From: Atherinomorus stipes
Taxonomy: Eukaryota > Chordata > Actinopteri > Atheriniformes > Atherinidae
Assembly (NCBI GenBank): GCA_023101725.1
Contig: JALJCO010010527.1
Span: 62,001 to 126,000, forward strand
Direction of reading: 5' to 3'
DNA: 64,000 bases
Shown: positions 21,091 to 31,252 of the stretch, one piece after another
Layout of the letters: each line of letters starts with the position of its first letter
Numbering within the stretch: position 1 is the stretch's first letter
Translations under genes and position numbers: made by a program
Notes under the pieces: model-generated
What the model was told of the DNA's origin: nothing
Seen by the model: only the letters and a program-made list of their open reading frames with translations
The model's database searches: none

Positions 21091-21611
21091 TCTTTAGTAT
21101 TAACTATGAACTGAATCCGGGTCATGGGTGAAAGAAATAATTCAGGGAAACGTGTTACTGAAACTATGATGCTGTTTTCTTCTGAAACTGGACGTAATCG
21201 CTGCGTTTGTCAGGTTGGTGACGCCGTATTCCCTGCATAGGTCAGGTCTCACAGCAACCTTTTTTACTCAAACATGCATGTGTGGAGAGACACATGTCTG
21301 CAGCCCTACAGACCGCAGGTTACTGCTGAGGTGTATGGGCGAGTGTCTCCAGGTATCTGCGTATCACTCCGGCCCTTCTCTGCGAGAGCACCAGCACAAT
21401 GTAGTCCCCAAAAAGTGAAACTTCTGTTTACTAGGAACAAAAATGAATCTCACATAACAATAGTAACGCGCTGTCAGTGAAGGCTAGTAACGGTAACGGC
21501 GTTGTGATGATAGACTTAGTAATTAGTTAGATTAACCCCGTTACTGAAAAAGTAGTGCCGTTAGTAACGCCGTTTATTTCCAACGCCGTTATTCCCATCA
21601 CTGTTTATAAA

Positions 21612-23430
21612 CCACTAAAAGAACCTTAAAATCAATCCTGAAACGCACGGGAGCCAATGCAGCGATTTTTAGATTGGTGTAATGTGCTCCCGCCCTCTGG
21701 TCCTGGTCAGAACACGTGCGGCTGAGTTCTGACGTAGTTGTAAACTAGAAAGGCTCTTTTCAGGAAGACCAGAGAGCAGGGCATTGCAGTAATCTATTCT
21801 ACTGGAAATAAAAGCATCAGCACCTCCGGGCTGGCAATAGAGAGGAAAATGGGCGACTCTGGCCATGTTTTAAGATGATTAAATCCTGTCTTTGTCACAT
21901 TTCTGATATGTGGGATAAAATTCAGCTCAGAATCAATAAGAACACCCAGATTTCTTACACACTGAGAGGGTTTAAAACTCTGCAGTTTGCATGAAATGAT
22001 CTCTCTTTGTCTTCAGGACCGATGATTAAAACTTCAGTCTTGTCCTGGTTGAGCTGTAAGAAGTTCTCTGCCATCCATGACTTTATATCTAAAATATAGT
22101 TTAAAAGGGTTTTAACTGGCTCCAGGTCATCAGGAGACACGGTGATGTGGAGCTGAGTATCATCAGCATGGCAGTGAAAGTCAATGCCGTGTCTCCTGAT
22201 GACGTCCCCAAGTGGCAACATGTAAAGATTAAAAAGTACTGGGCCTAAATTGATCCTTGGGGGAACCCCACATTTTATCTTATGGGTCCTTGAAGAGCAT
22301 GTGTCCAAACTTACAAAAAACTGTCGATCTGTGAGATAGGAGTAAAACCATTTTAAAACAGTACCTGAGAGGCCCACTAAACTTCTCAATCTGTCTATCT
22401 AATAAATTTATTGACAGTTATGAGATTTGAATAGTGCTGTGTTCTTGCAAATTTCACTGCATTATTGTAGATTTTGAGTTGATTACGTAAAATTTCAGAA
22501 TGAACGGGGTTTTTTTTGTCTTTCACCATTTTCTTTCTGCTCTCCTACATTTTTGTTTCAAATCTGTGATTTCCTTGGTTTTCCACGGTGGCTTCAGTTT
22601 GCTTTTTACAGTTTTTGTTCTAAATGGTGCCACTCGTTCAATTGCTGATCTTAATCTGCTGTTAAAATCATCAACAATAGAATCACATGAAGCGGGTAAA
22701 ATCGGAGCAGGAGTTTTGTCTAAAATATCAATAAAATTTGCAGCCACTTCAGAAGTAATATATTGTTTCTTCACCGTTCTCACCGGGGCCTCCTGTTGGT
22801 TAAAACTGGTGATGTTAAAAAACACACAGTAGTGGTCTGACACAGCCAGGTACAACAGAGGACACACCAGAGGGACAGGCCATAGTTATGACCAGGTCCA
22901 GGGTGTGTCCTCTGTTGTGGGTTGGCTGTGTTACATGCTGTATAAAATCCATACTGTTTAAAAGAGGTGCCAGTGGTCGTTGGCAAGGGGATCATTGCTA
23001 CGATCAGTGTGCAGGTTAAAATCACCAGTTATTAAAATCTTGTTGTACTTGGAGTGTACAGCTGATAAAAACTCAGAGAATTCCTGGATAAAACAGGGAG
23101 ATTTCGGTGGTCTGTGATGCATAAAACTGGTGGGCTGTTAAAAACAAATGCATGATGCTCTAAAGAAGAATAGTTATGTCTAATTTGATTTCTTTTACTT
23201 GAATCGAGCTACGAGCTAATGAAGCTGTACCACCACCTTTCCTTCCTCCCCTGGTAGAAAATAAAAAGTTAAAATTAGGAGGGGAAGCCTCGGTGAGAAC
23301 AAGTGATGCATCAGTGCCAAGCTATGTCTCGGTTAAAAAGAGACAGTCAACCTTATTATCTAAAATCAGATCATTTACAATAAAAGATTTATTTAAAGAG
23401 ATCTAATGTTTATGAGGCCCATCTTTAGTG
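21612..23430 (-). pseudogene. LINE ORF2: endonuclease and reverse transcriptase, disrupted
   Basis: From the right, NIRSL at about 23395-23410 begins the APE-type endonuclease. ITGDFNLHTD (about 23010-23035) is its conserved GDFN motif. KPPWKTKEI (about 22560) lies between the domains. The reverse transcriptase palm follows: WFYSYLTDR, then LGPVLFNLYMLPLGDVIRRH, then HADDTQ near 22165. The usual first residue of the YADD active site is Tyr, here His (CAT). The fingers motif GVPPRINLGP is also altered from the usual [24 protein letters not shown] (about 21790) is the conserved post-palm block. Several frame changes exist; this is a dead copy. Confidence 0.9.
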
Positions 23431-23511
23431 TGTGACCAGCATTTTGTTTTTTTATTGTTAAGTTGGTGTAAGTGACAGGTGCCAAGTATCTCGGATATGG
23501 GGTGACGTATG

Positions 23512-24032
23512 CAGGGCCGTTGCAACAAAGCAAGCAAACCAAGCAATTGCCAAGACACCATGGCTTTAACAGGGCAGCACTCAAGCAGTTACAGAAACTT
23601 CAAGCTGCTTCAAAACCACTTTTCTTTCTTATTTTAGACACTAGCTACACTATACTGTTCGAATTTTTAAGATTGGACATGCAGAGGTTGAAAATCCCAT
23701 TTTTAAGCTTTTCTTGTTGAGATATTGCATCCACCTGCTGACTGACAGTAGTTAGCCAGCTGTGGAGGGTCAGTGATGGGGCCCATTTGGACATGTGTCC
23801 ATTCCAATACCATGGTTTCCATCAGAGTGTGTTCCCCCTGCTATGACCGACCATTTATTAAAAAGTAATCCTATAATTTTTTTATTACGGTGTGGGGGTG
23901 GTTGCGTCCTTTTTTCCCCCAATTTTTAAAATGTAAAAAGTACTATGTTTGCAGCATTCTTTTGGGGGGGGTGCGGGGGGCCCTTCAAGTGCCAATTTGC
24001 TTGGGGCCCCATAATTCCTTGAAACGGCCCTG
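23512..24032. mobile_element. 521-bp hAT-type short element, perfect GACGTATG duplication
   Basis: Ends CAGGGCCGTTGCAAC and, inverted, CAGGGCCGTTTCAAGG. GACGTATG flanks both sides (23504-23511 and 24033-24040). It sits between ORF2 and ORF1 of the LINE. It has no coding capacity, so it was mobilised by another hAT transposase. Confidence 0.92.
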
Positions 24033-24612
24033 GACGTATGATGATTTGGAGTGTTTGTGGCGTCTGCAGGTGATGTGTACTGGTATGTGGTGTGTGTGGG
24101 AGCAAGGTTTGACTGGGAGAAGAGTTTCCTGGTGGTGTTCTGGCAGTGGCGGCCACTGGAGGGAGCTAGTGAGTGAAGTGAAGTGGTGTGCTGGCTGGGG
24201 TGATGCAGAGGAAGACGAAAGTATGGAGGAGTGTGGTGTAAACAGTCACGGACGTGTGGCCGATTGAACGGTGTGCTGCATGTGCAAGCGGAGCACGCTT
24301 GAGCCCAAAATACTCAGGTGCACTCCATCGCGCATAAAAAATGAGGGACGGTTCCAGATCAATGCTAAACCAAATCCAAACCAATGCTAAAAGATCTGCA
24401 TGTGTTTTGGAGCCAAGTGTTAAGACCAAGAAGTCTGCTAAAACACTCTGAGCCTCGATTCAGAGAGGGAAGAGGACCACTGATAAAAAAGGACTTTCCA
24501 CAGTCTTTTAAAAAGTTTAAAAGATCGATAAAATCCTTCTTGGTCAGTTCAGATTGTTGGCGGGTGATATCATTAGTACCCACATGCACAATTACACTGA
24601 TGCACAATTACA
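24033..24612 (-). pseudogene. LINE ORF1 fragment with SGNH/esterase-like domain
   Basis: On the minus strand VIVHVGTNDITRQQSEL is the VGTND block of SGNH-type hydrolases. It is followed by FFISGPLPSLNRGSECFSRL and FSIGLDLV. CR1/L2-group ORF1 proteins are known to carry such an esterase domain. The C-terminal Asp-x-x-His part is broken by frame changes (region of SIDLEPSLIFYARWSAPEY). The N-terminal part is missing because the copy stops at the BEL/Pao junction near 24612. Confidence 0.82.
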
Positions 24613-24616
24613 CTGA
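24585..24616 (+). repeat. 16-bp tandem duplication at the LINE/BEL junction
   Basis: TGCACAATTACACTGA occurs twice back to back (24585-24600 and 24601-24616). It lies exactly where LINE ORF1 meets the BEL/Pao sequence, so it marks a rearrangement or an insertion junction. Confidence 0.9.
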
Positions 24617-25430
24617 TTGACACTGATGACTCTCCCAAGCTTAAAGTGGCCCCTCGGTGCATTCTGATCACACAGCCAAAAACAACATGTCCAACTGCAA
24701 CATTCCTGTGTACGGTGTGCCATTTACTCCTCACAGAGATTAGGGCCAGCAAGTTGGCTCCAGGACCTCCAGAATTTGTCAACCTGGGGCTGCATCTCCT
24801 GAAGTCTCTTGTAGGGATAGCTTGTGAAGTCAAACATTTTCCAGTCACCACCTGAAGGTGCTCATCCCAGCAGGAGTGTGTTGGGTGTGATGTACTGCAT
24901 GGTGTCCTCATGGCTCTGGACCCTAGCATCAATGGGGCGCTCATTAGAAAGACTGGCAGCGAGCTGAAGTGTGGTTTGAAGCTCACTGTATCTGAGTCCT
25001 GATTCTCTCTCTAGACTCTGGAAAGCTTTCTTGATGATCCGGTAAGCTGCGTCAGCAGAGCCATTTTGGTGAGGTGAATCAGCTGGCTGTATTTTCTAAG
25101 AACTGTCAGTTCCATTGTGAGCTGAAGTTTCCTCCACTGCAGACATTTCCAAGCCATCCAGAAACTGGTACAGCTCCTTCAGAACCGGCTTGGCGCCAAC
25201 AAAATTAGTCCCAGGTCAGACCAAATCTTCTCAGGATGCCCTCGTAGCGCAGCAAACCTTTGAAAAGCCATCAGAAAACTTTCCATCGACATGGTTAGGG
25301 TTAGACATTCCAAGGTTGGCATCCCACCATCCACAATAGAGGGCGGGATCAGTGCATGCTCCATCCAGCCACCGGGATCCCAGACCCGCACCACCGCCAC
25401 GCCCAGAGCCCCAGGTGGACACCAATAGTG
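24613..25430 (-). pseudogene. BEL/Pao retrotransposon integrase fragment
   Basis: Minus-strand blocks in order: SFLMAFQRFAALRGHPEKIW then SDLG (core), LYQFLDGLEMSAVEET, PADSPHQNGSADAAYRIIKK, SNERPIDARVQSHEDTMQYI, then the chromatin-proximal end KWHTVHRNVAVG and APRGHFKLGRVISV. This order and the final KLGRV motif are typical of BEL/Pao integrases. The NGxAE glutamate appears as Asp (SADAA), and frames shift at least twice. No LTRs were recognised. Confidence 0.8.
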
Positions 25431-25914
25431 GATATTCTGCATGAATACAAAGATATTACAAATCATATTTGAAGGCTGCACAGTCAAATTATTGGCGTAT
25501 AACAGTAAAAAGGAGCAAAAAAGAAATCATAATGATGATTCATTAGGTCAAATAGGACGATATGATTAATAATAATTGTCATAAACCGGAGAATTAAGTT
25601 TAGGCACAGGTTCCGCAGACCTTAGGTTTAGGTTCTGAGGTCAGGGCCAGGGATAGATGATGGAATTTATAATTGAGAAGGTTATGGATAAGCTAGTCTG
25701 GATTAGAATCAGGCATGCAAATGAAGTGGTCAATATGTGAATATCTGTGTCAGAACAAGTGCATGCTGGCCACGACAACAGCAATAATCATGATCATCAA
25801 ATGAATAACATTAAAAGTGATAACAATAACGGTGGCTATGATAACAATTAAATCCATAACAATGGTGTTGATCATAACCGTAAAAAAATGTATTAAGGGC
25901 AAGATGGCCGCCTC
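25431..25914. other. Unassigned AT-rich spacer
   Basis: No coding frame or recognised repeat. AATAAC/GATAAT-type simple sequence lies at about 25770-25880. Confidence 0.4.
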
Positions 25915-27050
25915 TCATTTAGGCTCTGTGGGAATGTGGTCTCCAATCTGTTGATCCACCTCCCTCTCAGCTCTCTTTCCTCTGGGCTGTGGACCAGGAT
26001 GGGTTGCACTGCAGGACCGAGGCCTGCACCGCATTCCACCCGTGGGTGATAAAATGCTGGACCACATGACGGTGAGTATTGCAGTGTTTTGTAATGTTTT
26101 GTTTGTGGCCCTGAAAGCGCAGGTGAACAGATCTCCCTGTTTTACTGACATATTGCATTTTGCATATTTTACAAATAATGATGTAGACACAATTTTGGGA
26201 GGACGTTGTGGCCTCGTGTGGGGGTCTTAAAGACCTTGTGTGTCCTCATGTTGCTGATGAAATTAATTTGTCTGAAATAGTTGTCCCGGGAGCCAGCGGT
26301 TTGTCCCCTGTCGGGTTTGATTTTAGCTCTGACCAGAAAATTCTTCAGGTTTTTGTTCCTTCTGTAGGCTGCAATTATTCTGTAATCATGTTGTCTGTTT
26401 TTCATGATGTTATTAAAATTGTTTTTTACTTTATTGACCAGCAGGACAGAAGAGATGGAGAAGGTGGTGACAAAGGGCAGGATGGTGGAAACCTGGATGG
26501 GTCTGGACTGGAGAAATGACTTGAAGCATGTTCGAAGGAAGGTCCTAGAGTACCCCCTTGTGGACAAAGCGGAGAAGAGGTTCTTAGTGGCTTGCTAAAA
26601 GTCCTCAGTTTGAGTACAGATCCTGTGGAACCGCAATAATTGGGATTTGATCAGTCCTCTAAATGTGTGTTGTGGATGAAAGCTGCTTTTATGCAGTAAT
26701 GCGTGCGTGTCTGTGTCCTTAAAGCAGACTTTAACGTCCAGTCGGTTGTGTTGATGTGAATGTGGATCCTTTGAATGTGGTTGTGTCTAAGAAATTTACT
26801 GTGTTGTGATCCATTGTGGCCTTTAATTTGATGGAGGGATTGTGATTGTTTAATGTTTCCAGGAATGTGTTGAAGTCCTGTAAGGAGTGTGTCCAAACCC
26901 CCAGATGTCATCAAGATATCTGTAATAGTGCATGGGCTTTTTGGTGCATTTCTCCAGTGCAGAAGTTTCCCACTCAGCCATGAAGATGTCAGCGTAAGTT
27001 GGAGCAAATTTCTTCCCCATTGCTGTGCCTTTGATCTGCAGGAATTAAAA
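25915..27050 (-). pseudogene. Penelope-like element: reverse transcriptase and GIY-YIG endonuclease remnant
   Basis: Minus strand from 27050: GKKFAPTYADIFMAEWE and YYRYLDDIWG (a YxDD palm motif near 26915-26935), then AAYRRNKNLKNFLVRAKIKP (about 26310-26370), the conserved post-palm block of Penelope-like elements. Then MQYVSKTGRSVHLRFQGHK (about 26100-26160), the GIY-YIG endonuclease region; the usual YVGKTGR appears as YVSKTGR. The frame is broken several times, including just after the YLDD motif. There are no terminal repeats in place. Confidence 0.85.
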
Positions 27051-29694
27051 AAAAACAAAAAAACAATGCATGTTCATTTTTTTTTAATGCTAATAGGTAA
27101 TGATCGAGCTCTAAATACCAAAACTAACATTTCCACCACGTTCTCTTTGCCTTGAACAGGCTGTGTGCTGAATAAATATATTGTCTGAATTTCCAGCGCT
27201 GCCCTGCAGACATGACGTCAAATGATGCTACATCCGCAGTTTTGATCCAGGAAGAAGACGGTCCCGGTAAATCCAAACACTGTAAGCGATAGTTATGGAT
27301 TCTTCTGCCGTCAGCAAACGATCCAGATCAACTGAAAGACACTAAAAAGTGGAACTACGAAGAAAAAGCGTATAAACAACATCATAGCTTCAGTTTGTGC
27401 TCCGTGACGGCTTGGTGGGGGCTGCAGGTACCTGAAGCGCCAGTCGTGGCTGTCGCAAGTTTCGTTTCTTAATCTTGCCTCAAGTCCCTTTAAAATAAGT
27501 TTTTTAAAAAAGATATATCTTTTGCTTGTAATAAGCAAAAAACTTACGTTTTCACACATGGACATGTGGGTTTGGAATATTTTTCCGCCTTACCAATAAA
27601 AACCTTTATTCAAAAACTGCATTTTGTGTTTACTTGTGTGGTGGTTTACTGACTGTTTAAGACAGGGGTCGGCAACCCGCGGCTCCGGAGCCGCATGCGG
27701 CTCTTTAGTCCCTCTGTTGCGGCTCCCTGGCATTGGAAAATGAATTAATGACTATTCTACTAAAGTGTATTGTATTTTGGTTGGTTCACTTTATCGTCTC
27801 TCCCCTTGAGAGACAATAAAGTTTCTTATCTTATTCTAAATTTGAGGATTATGATGATCCCTCTGAGGGATTCATGTACAGTTGCGCACTTTTCCCGAGT
27901 TCTCCGAGCACTACAAATGCAGCACGTGAAATAAAATCCAACTCAACTATTAAAATAAAGACATAATTTATATTTTACCATTTTGCAAAGCAGCCCATTG
28001 AGTGTCAGGTGCAACAAGCAGGTAACTGTCCAGCACGCTATGATGCGTCTCTTTACGCAGCCAATCAGTGTTAATAACTGCACTTCATGCTCACGTGCCG
28101 CTATCGTGCAGCATAGCATGATACAGCCCTATTGAATCAGCAATCACGGAATTAAACATTAAAAACGGTATTAATTACAAACAAAGAATCACTGAGTGTG
28201 GACGTGTCGCGGAGCGCTGAACTTTCCTCCTGGCGCACTGTCCCACGAACGCCTCACAGCGGAGCGTCTCTGTTGCGCTGTTGCTGCAGTTCTGGCATTT
28301 AAAGTGAATAATAAACGAGCAAAAGCTTATTTGTCCACTCCGACCCTGTCATGCTGCGCTTTGATCACTTCTCCAGCAGGTAGGCCGACGATAGAGAAGA
28401 AAAGTGTCTGATGCACTGAGCATGTTCAGCGCTGCGTGGGCAGATTCATTTGTTTTCACTGCTGACCAGATTATTTTGCGTAGCCATGTTCATATTTTGT
28501 GAAACAGTAATTTCATTTTTCGGGTAGCTTACTGCACGCGCCAGTAAAAGGATGACGGCACAGACAGGACAACGTGTTTGGTTTGCTGCTGGTAGGTTAT
28601 TAAAGCTGCGTCTTTTTCCATCCTACATAAATACAACTAAAATAGATTTTTTTTTAAAAAGTGACCTTCAACCCGACGTCTTTTTATGGAAGAGGATTAG
28701 GGCCACTAGAAAGAAAAAAAAATTCTGAGAAAAAAGTCAGAATTCTGACTTTTTCTCATGAGATTTTTTTTTTCTCTAGTGGCCCTAATCCTCTCCCGTA
28801 TCTTTTCTGTTTTTTTAGTTTAAAATGTTTTTTTTGCTGGATGCAGAAATGTAATTTCGTTTCCTTGCCACTAATGGTATTATTATTGTCATGTTCACTG
28901 ATTGTCTTGGTAATAAATTCCCAAAGATTATTCTTATAAGGAGTTCCTTGCCACAGACCACGGTGTAATGAGTGGTCCATGCTGTGGTCCATTCACGGAC
29001 GACGGTGTTATGGTCTAGACATGGCTCAAGACAAAGCTATAGTTGCTTTATTTACCTGGTCCACATTTAGCATGTCGCTCTCCGAGCTTCCTTCTAGGCC
29101 TTCCTGCATACGTCATCACATAGTCCCTTAACACCAAATACCAGTACATTACAAGTTAAAATGAATATAAATCGAAAGAATCCGGAGTTTTCCCCCTAAA
29201 AATAGACTTGTGTGAGTGAAATCCAGCTCAGTCACCCTTGGGCCTCTACTCTGTGGTGGTGAGTTTTGTTTGCAACTCCCGCTTCCCCTGACTATATTTC
29301 GTCTTTTCCCCCTTTTTTTTTTTTTGGTGTGTTTGGGACGTTTGAGCGGAGATTTGTGCATTTGTCTAGCCAATGACAGAGTTGATGGCGTAGCGCTCTG
29401 TGGGGATAAACCTATCGACTGGAGTAGAAACCTGTCACTCAAATTCTCGGGAGAAAAAAAAAAGACGACGGACGCAGTAAAGACAATGAAGTACTCTTCA
29501 GTGAAAAGAGCTTTAGAAAGTGCACATTGGGTTTCACCCACTTCCAAGCTCTGAAGGAGAGGCTTGGACTGAAGACCGATGCAACCTTAGCCCGAGTGGA
29601 GGGGCTCTCAGTTTGAATAGTGTTTCCAAACAGAAATGGAGAAATGGAGATTCTGCATTAAACTTAGTCTGTATTACCATCCGCACATCAAATA
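27051..29694. other. Mixed repeat-derived sequence without a supported gene
   Basis: CAGGGGTCGGCAACCCGCGG at 27664 is a typical hAT terminus; its partner was not identified. GAGAGACAATAAAGTTTCTT near 27811 resembles a retroposon 3' tail. The 339-bp frame at 29216-29554 has no recognised domain and depends on a poly-T tract. Confidence 0.4.
28684..28798. repeat. Short palindromic element
   Basis: GGAAGAGGATTAGGGCCACTAGA is closely repeated inverted at the right as CTAGTGGCCCTAATCCTCT. The interior is AAAAAGTCAGAATTCTGACTTTTT, itself a palindrome. A diverged half with GGAAGAGGATTCGGGCCACT occurs at 51125. Such hairpin elements are common in fish. Confidence 0.85.
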
Positions 29695-31250
29695 CAGGGA
29701 GTTCAGAATTATTAGGCAAGTTGTATTTTTGAGGATTAATTTTACTAGTAAACAACAACCATGTTCTTAATGAAACCAAAAGACTCATTAATATCAAAGC
29801 TGAATATTTTTGGAAGTTGGAGTGGGGCTTTTTTAGTTATAGCTATTTTAGGAGGATATCTGTGTGTGCAGGTGACTATTACTGTGCATAATTATCAGGC
29901 AACTTCCTTTCCTTTGGCAAATTGGGTCATAGAGGGACTTAACAGGCTCCGAAAAGTCAAAAATAGTGAGATATCTTGCAGAGGGTTGCAGCACTCTTAA
30001 AATGTCCAAGCTTCTGAAGCGTGATCATCCAACAATCAAGCGTTTCACTCAAGAGTCAACAAGGGTCGCAAGAAACGTAGAAAAACCAAGGCGCAAAATA
30101 ACTGCCCATGAACTGAGAAAAGTCAAGCGTGCAGCTGCCAAGATGCCACTTGCCAGCAGTTCTGCCATATTTCAGAGCTGCAACATCACTGGAGTGCCCA
30201 AAAGCACAAGGTGTGCAATACTCAGAGACATGGCCAAGGTAAGAAAGGCTGAAAAACCACCACCACTGAACAAGACACACAAGCTGAAACGTCAAGACTG
30301 GGCCAAGAAACATCTCAGCCTGATTTTTCTAAGCTTTTATGGACTGATGAAATGAGAGTCAGTCTTGATGGGCCAGATGGATGGGCCCGTGGCTGGATCG
30401 GTAAAGGGCAGAGAGCTCCAGTCCCACTCAGACGCCAGCAAGGTGGAGGTGGGGTACTGGTATGGGCTGGTATCATCAAAGATGAGCTTGTGGGGCCTTT
30501 TCGGGTTGAGGATGGAGTCAAGCTCAACTCCCAGTCCTACTGCCAGTTTCTGGAAGACACCTTCTTCAAGCAGTGGTACAGGAAGAAGTCCGCATCCTTC
30601 AAGAAAAACCTGATTTTCATGCAGGACGATGCTCCATCACACGCATCCAAGTACTCCACAGCGTGGCTGCAAGAAAGGGTCTAAAAAGAAGAAAAACTAA
30701 TGACATGGCCTCCTTGTTCACCTGATCTGAACCCCATAGAGAACCTGTGGTCCCTCATCAAATGTGAGATTTACAAGGAGGGAAAACAGTCCACCTCTCT
30801 GAACAGTGTCTGGGAGGCTGTGGTTGCTGCTGCACGCAATGTTGATGGTGAACAGATCAAAACACTGACAGGATCCATGGATGGCAGCTTTGGAGTGTCC
30901 TTGCAAAGAAAGGTGGCTATATTGGTCACTGATTTGTTTTTTTTGAATGTCAGAAATGTATATTTGTGAATGTTGAGCTGTTATATTGGTTTCCCTGCTG
31001 AAAATAAATCATTGAAATGGGTATATATTTGTTTTTTGTTAAGTTGCCTAAAAATTATGCACAGTAATAGTCACCTGCACACACAGATATCCTCCTAAAA
31101 TAGCTCAAACTAAAAAAGCCCCACTCCAACTTCCAAAAATATTCAGCTTTGATATTAATGAGTCTTTTGGGTTCATTAAGAACATGGTTGTTGTTCAATG
31201 ATAAAATTATCCTCAAAAATAAAACTTGCCTTATAATTCTGCACTCCCTG
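29695..31250 (+). mobile_element. Tc1/mariner element, 1.56 kb, with ~212-bp inverted repeats
   Basis: Ends CAGGGAGTTCAGAATTATTA and, inverted, CAGGGAGTGCAGAATTATAA. TA lies at both sides (29693-29694 and 31251-31252). The inverted repeats extend about 212 bp inward with good identity. A single transposase pseudogene occupies the middle. High similarity between the arms suggests a moderately recent insertion. Confidence 0.95.
30002..30969 (+). pseudogene. Tc1 transposase, nearly complete, frameshifted
   Basis: The N-terminal helix-turn-helix region begins MSKLLKRDHPTIKRFTQES. The catalytic DD34E triad is present: LLWTDEMRV (first Asp, about 30340), FMQDDAPSHAS (second Asp, about 30620) and [11 protein letters not shown] (Glu, about 30728). 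One frame change lies near 30325-30335. Near 30670-30690 a lost base and a gained base offset one another and create a stop between. Otherwise the frame is open to VRNVYL. The copy cannot make active protein as it stands but is little decayed. Confidence 0.93.
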
Positions 31251-31252
31251 TA

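Larger units (their letters stand above)
15730..21603. mobile_element. 5.87 kb inverted-end DNA element inserted in the LINE, perfect TTTATAAA duplication
   Basis: Termini CAGTGTTGGGAAC at the left and, on the minus strand, CAGTGATGGGAATAACG at the right. TTTATAAA flanks both sides (15722-15729 and 21604-21611), and the LINE reads straight through when the segment is removed. Terminal regions are rich in TTAGTAACG/GTTACT motifs. Subterminal inverted copies lie at 16337-16470 and 20935-21090. No transposase was found. An 8-bp duplication fits hAT or Zisupton-type (KDZ) transposition; I cannot decide which. Confidence 0.82.
14156..24612 (-). mobile_element. L2/CR1-type LINE, minus strand, interrupted by two insertions
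   Basis: Reading right to left, pieces of ORF1 (esterase-like), the ORF2 endonuclease, reverse transcriptase and C-terminal region are collinear. A CTATATAAATAAAATTTCA 3' end and an ATTG-repeat tail (14156-14175) follow. Removing the inserts at 15730-21603 and 23512-24032 leaves about 4.06 kb, a plausible near-full length for a fish L2-group LINE. Many frameshifts and stops make it inactive. At the right it joins a BEL/Pao fragment. Confidence 0.85.

Noticed and set aside
21215..21480. Small plus-strand frames in the right arm of the 5.87 kb element
   Set aside because: Short, overlapping, no domains; they lie in the terminal GTTACT-rich region.
29216..29554. 112-codon frame before the Tc1 element
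   Set aside because: No recognised domain, depends on a poly-T tract, overlapped by an antisense frame of similar length.
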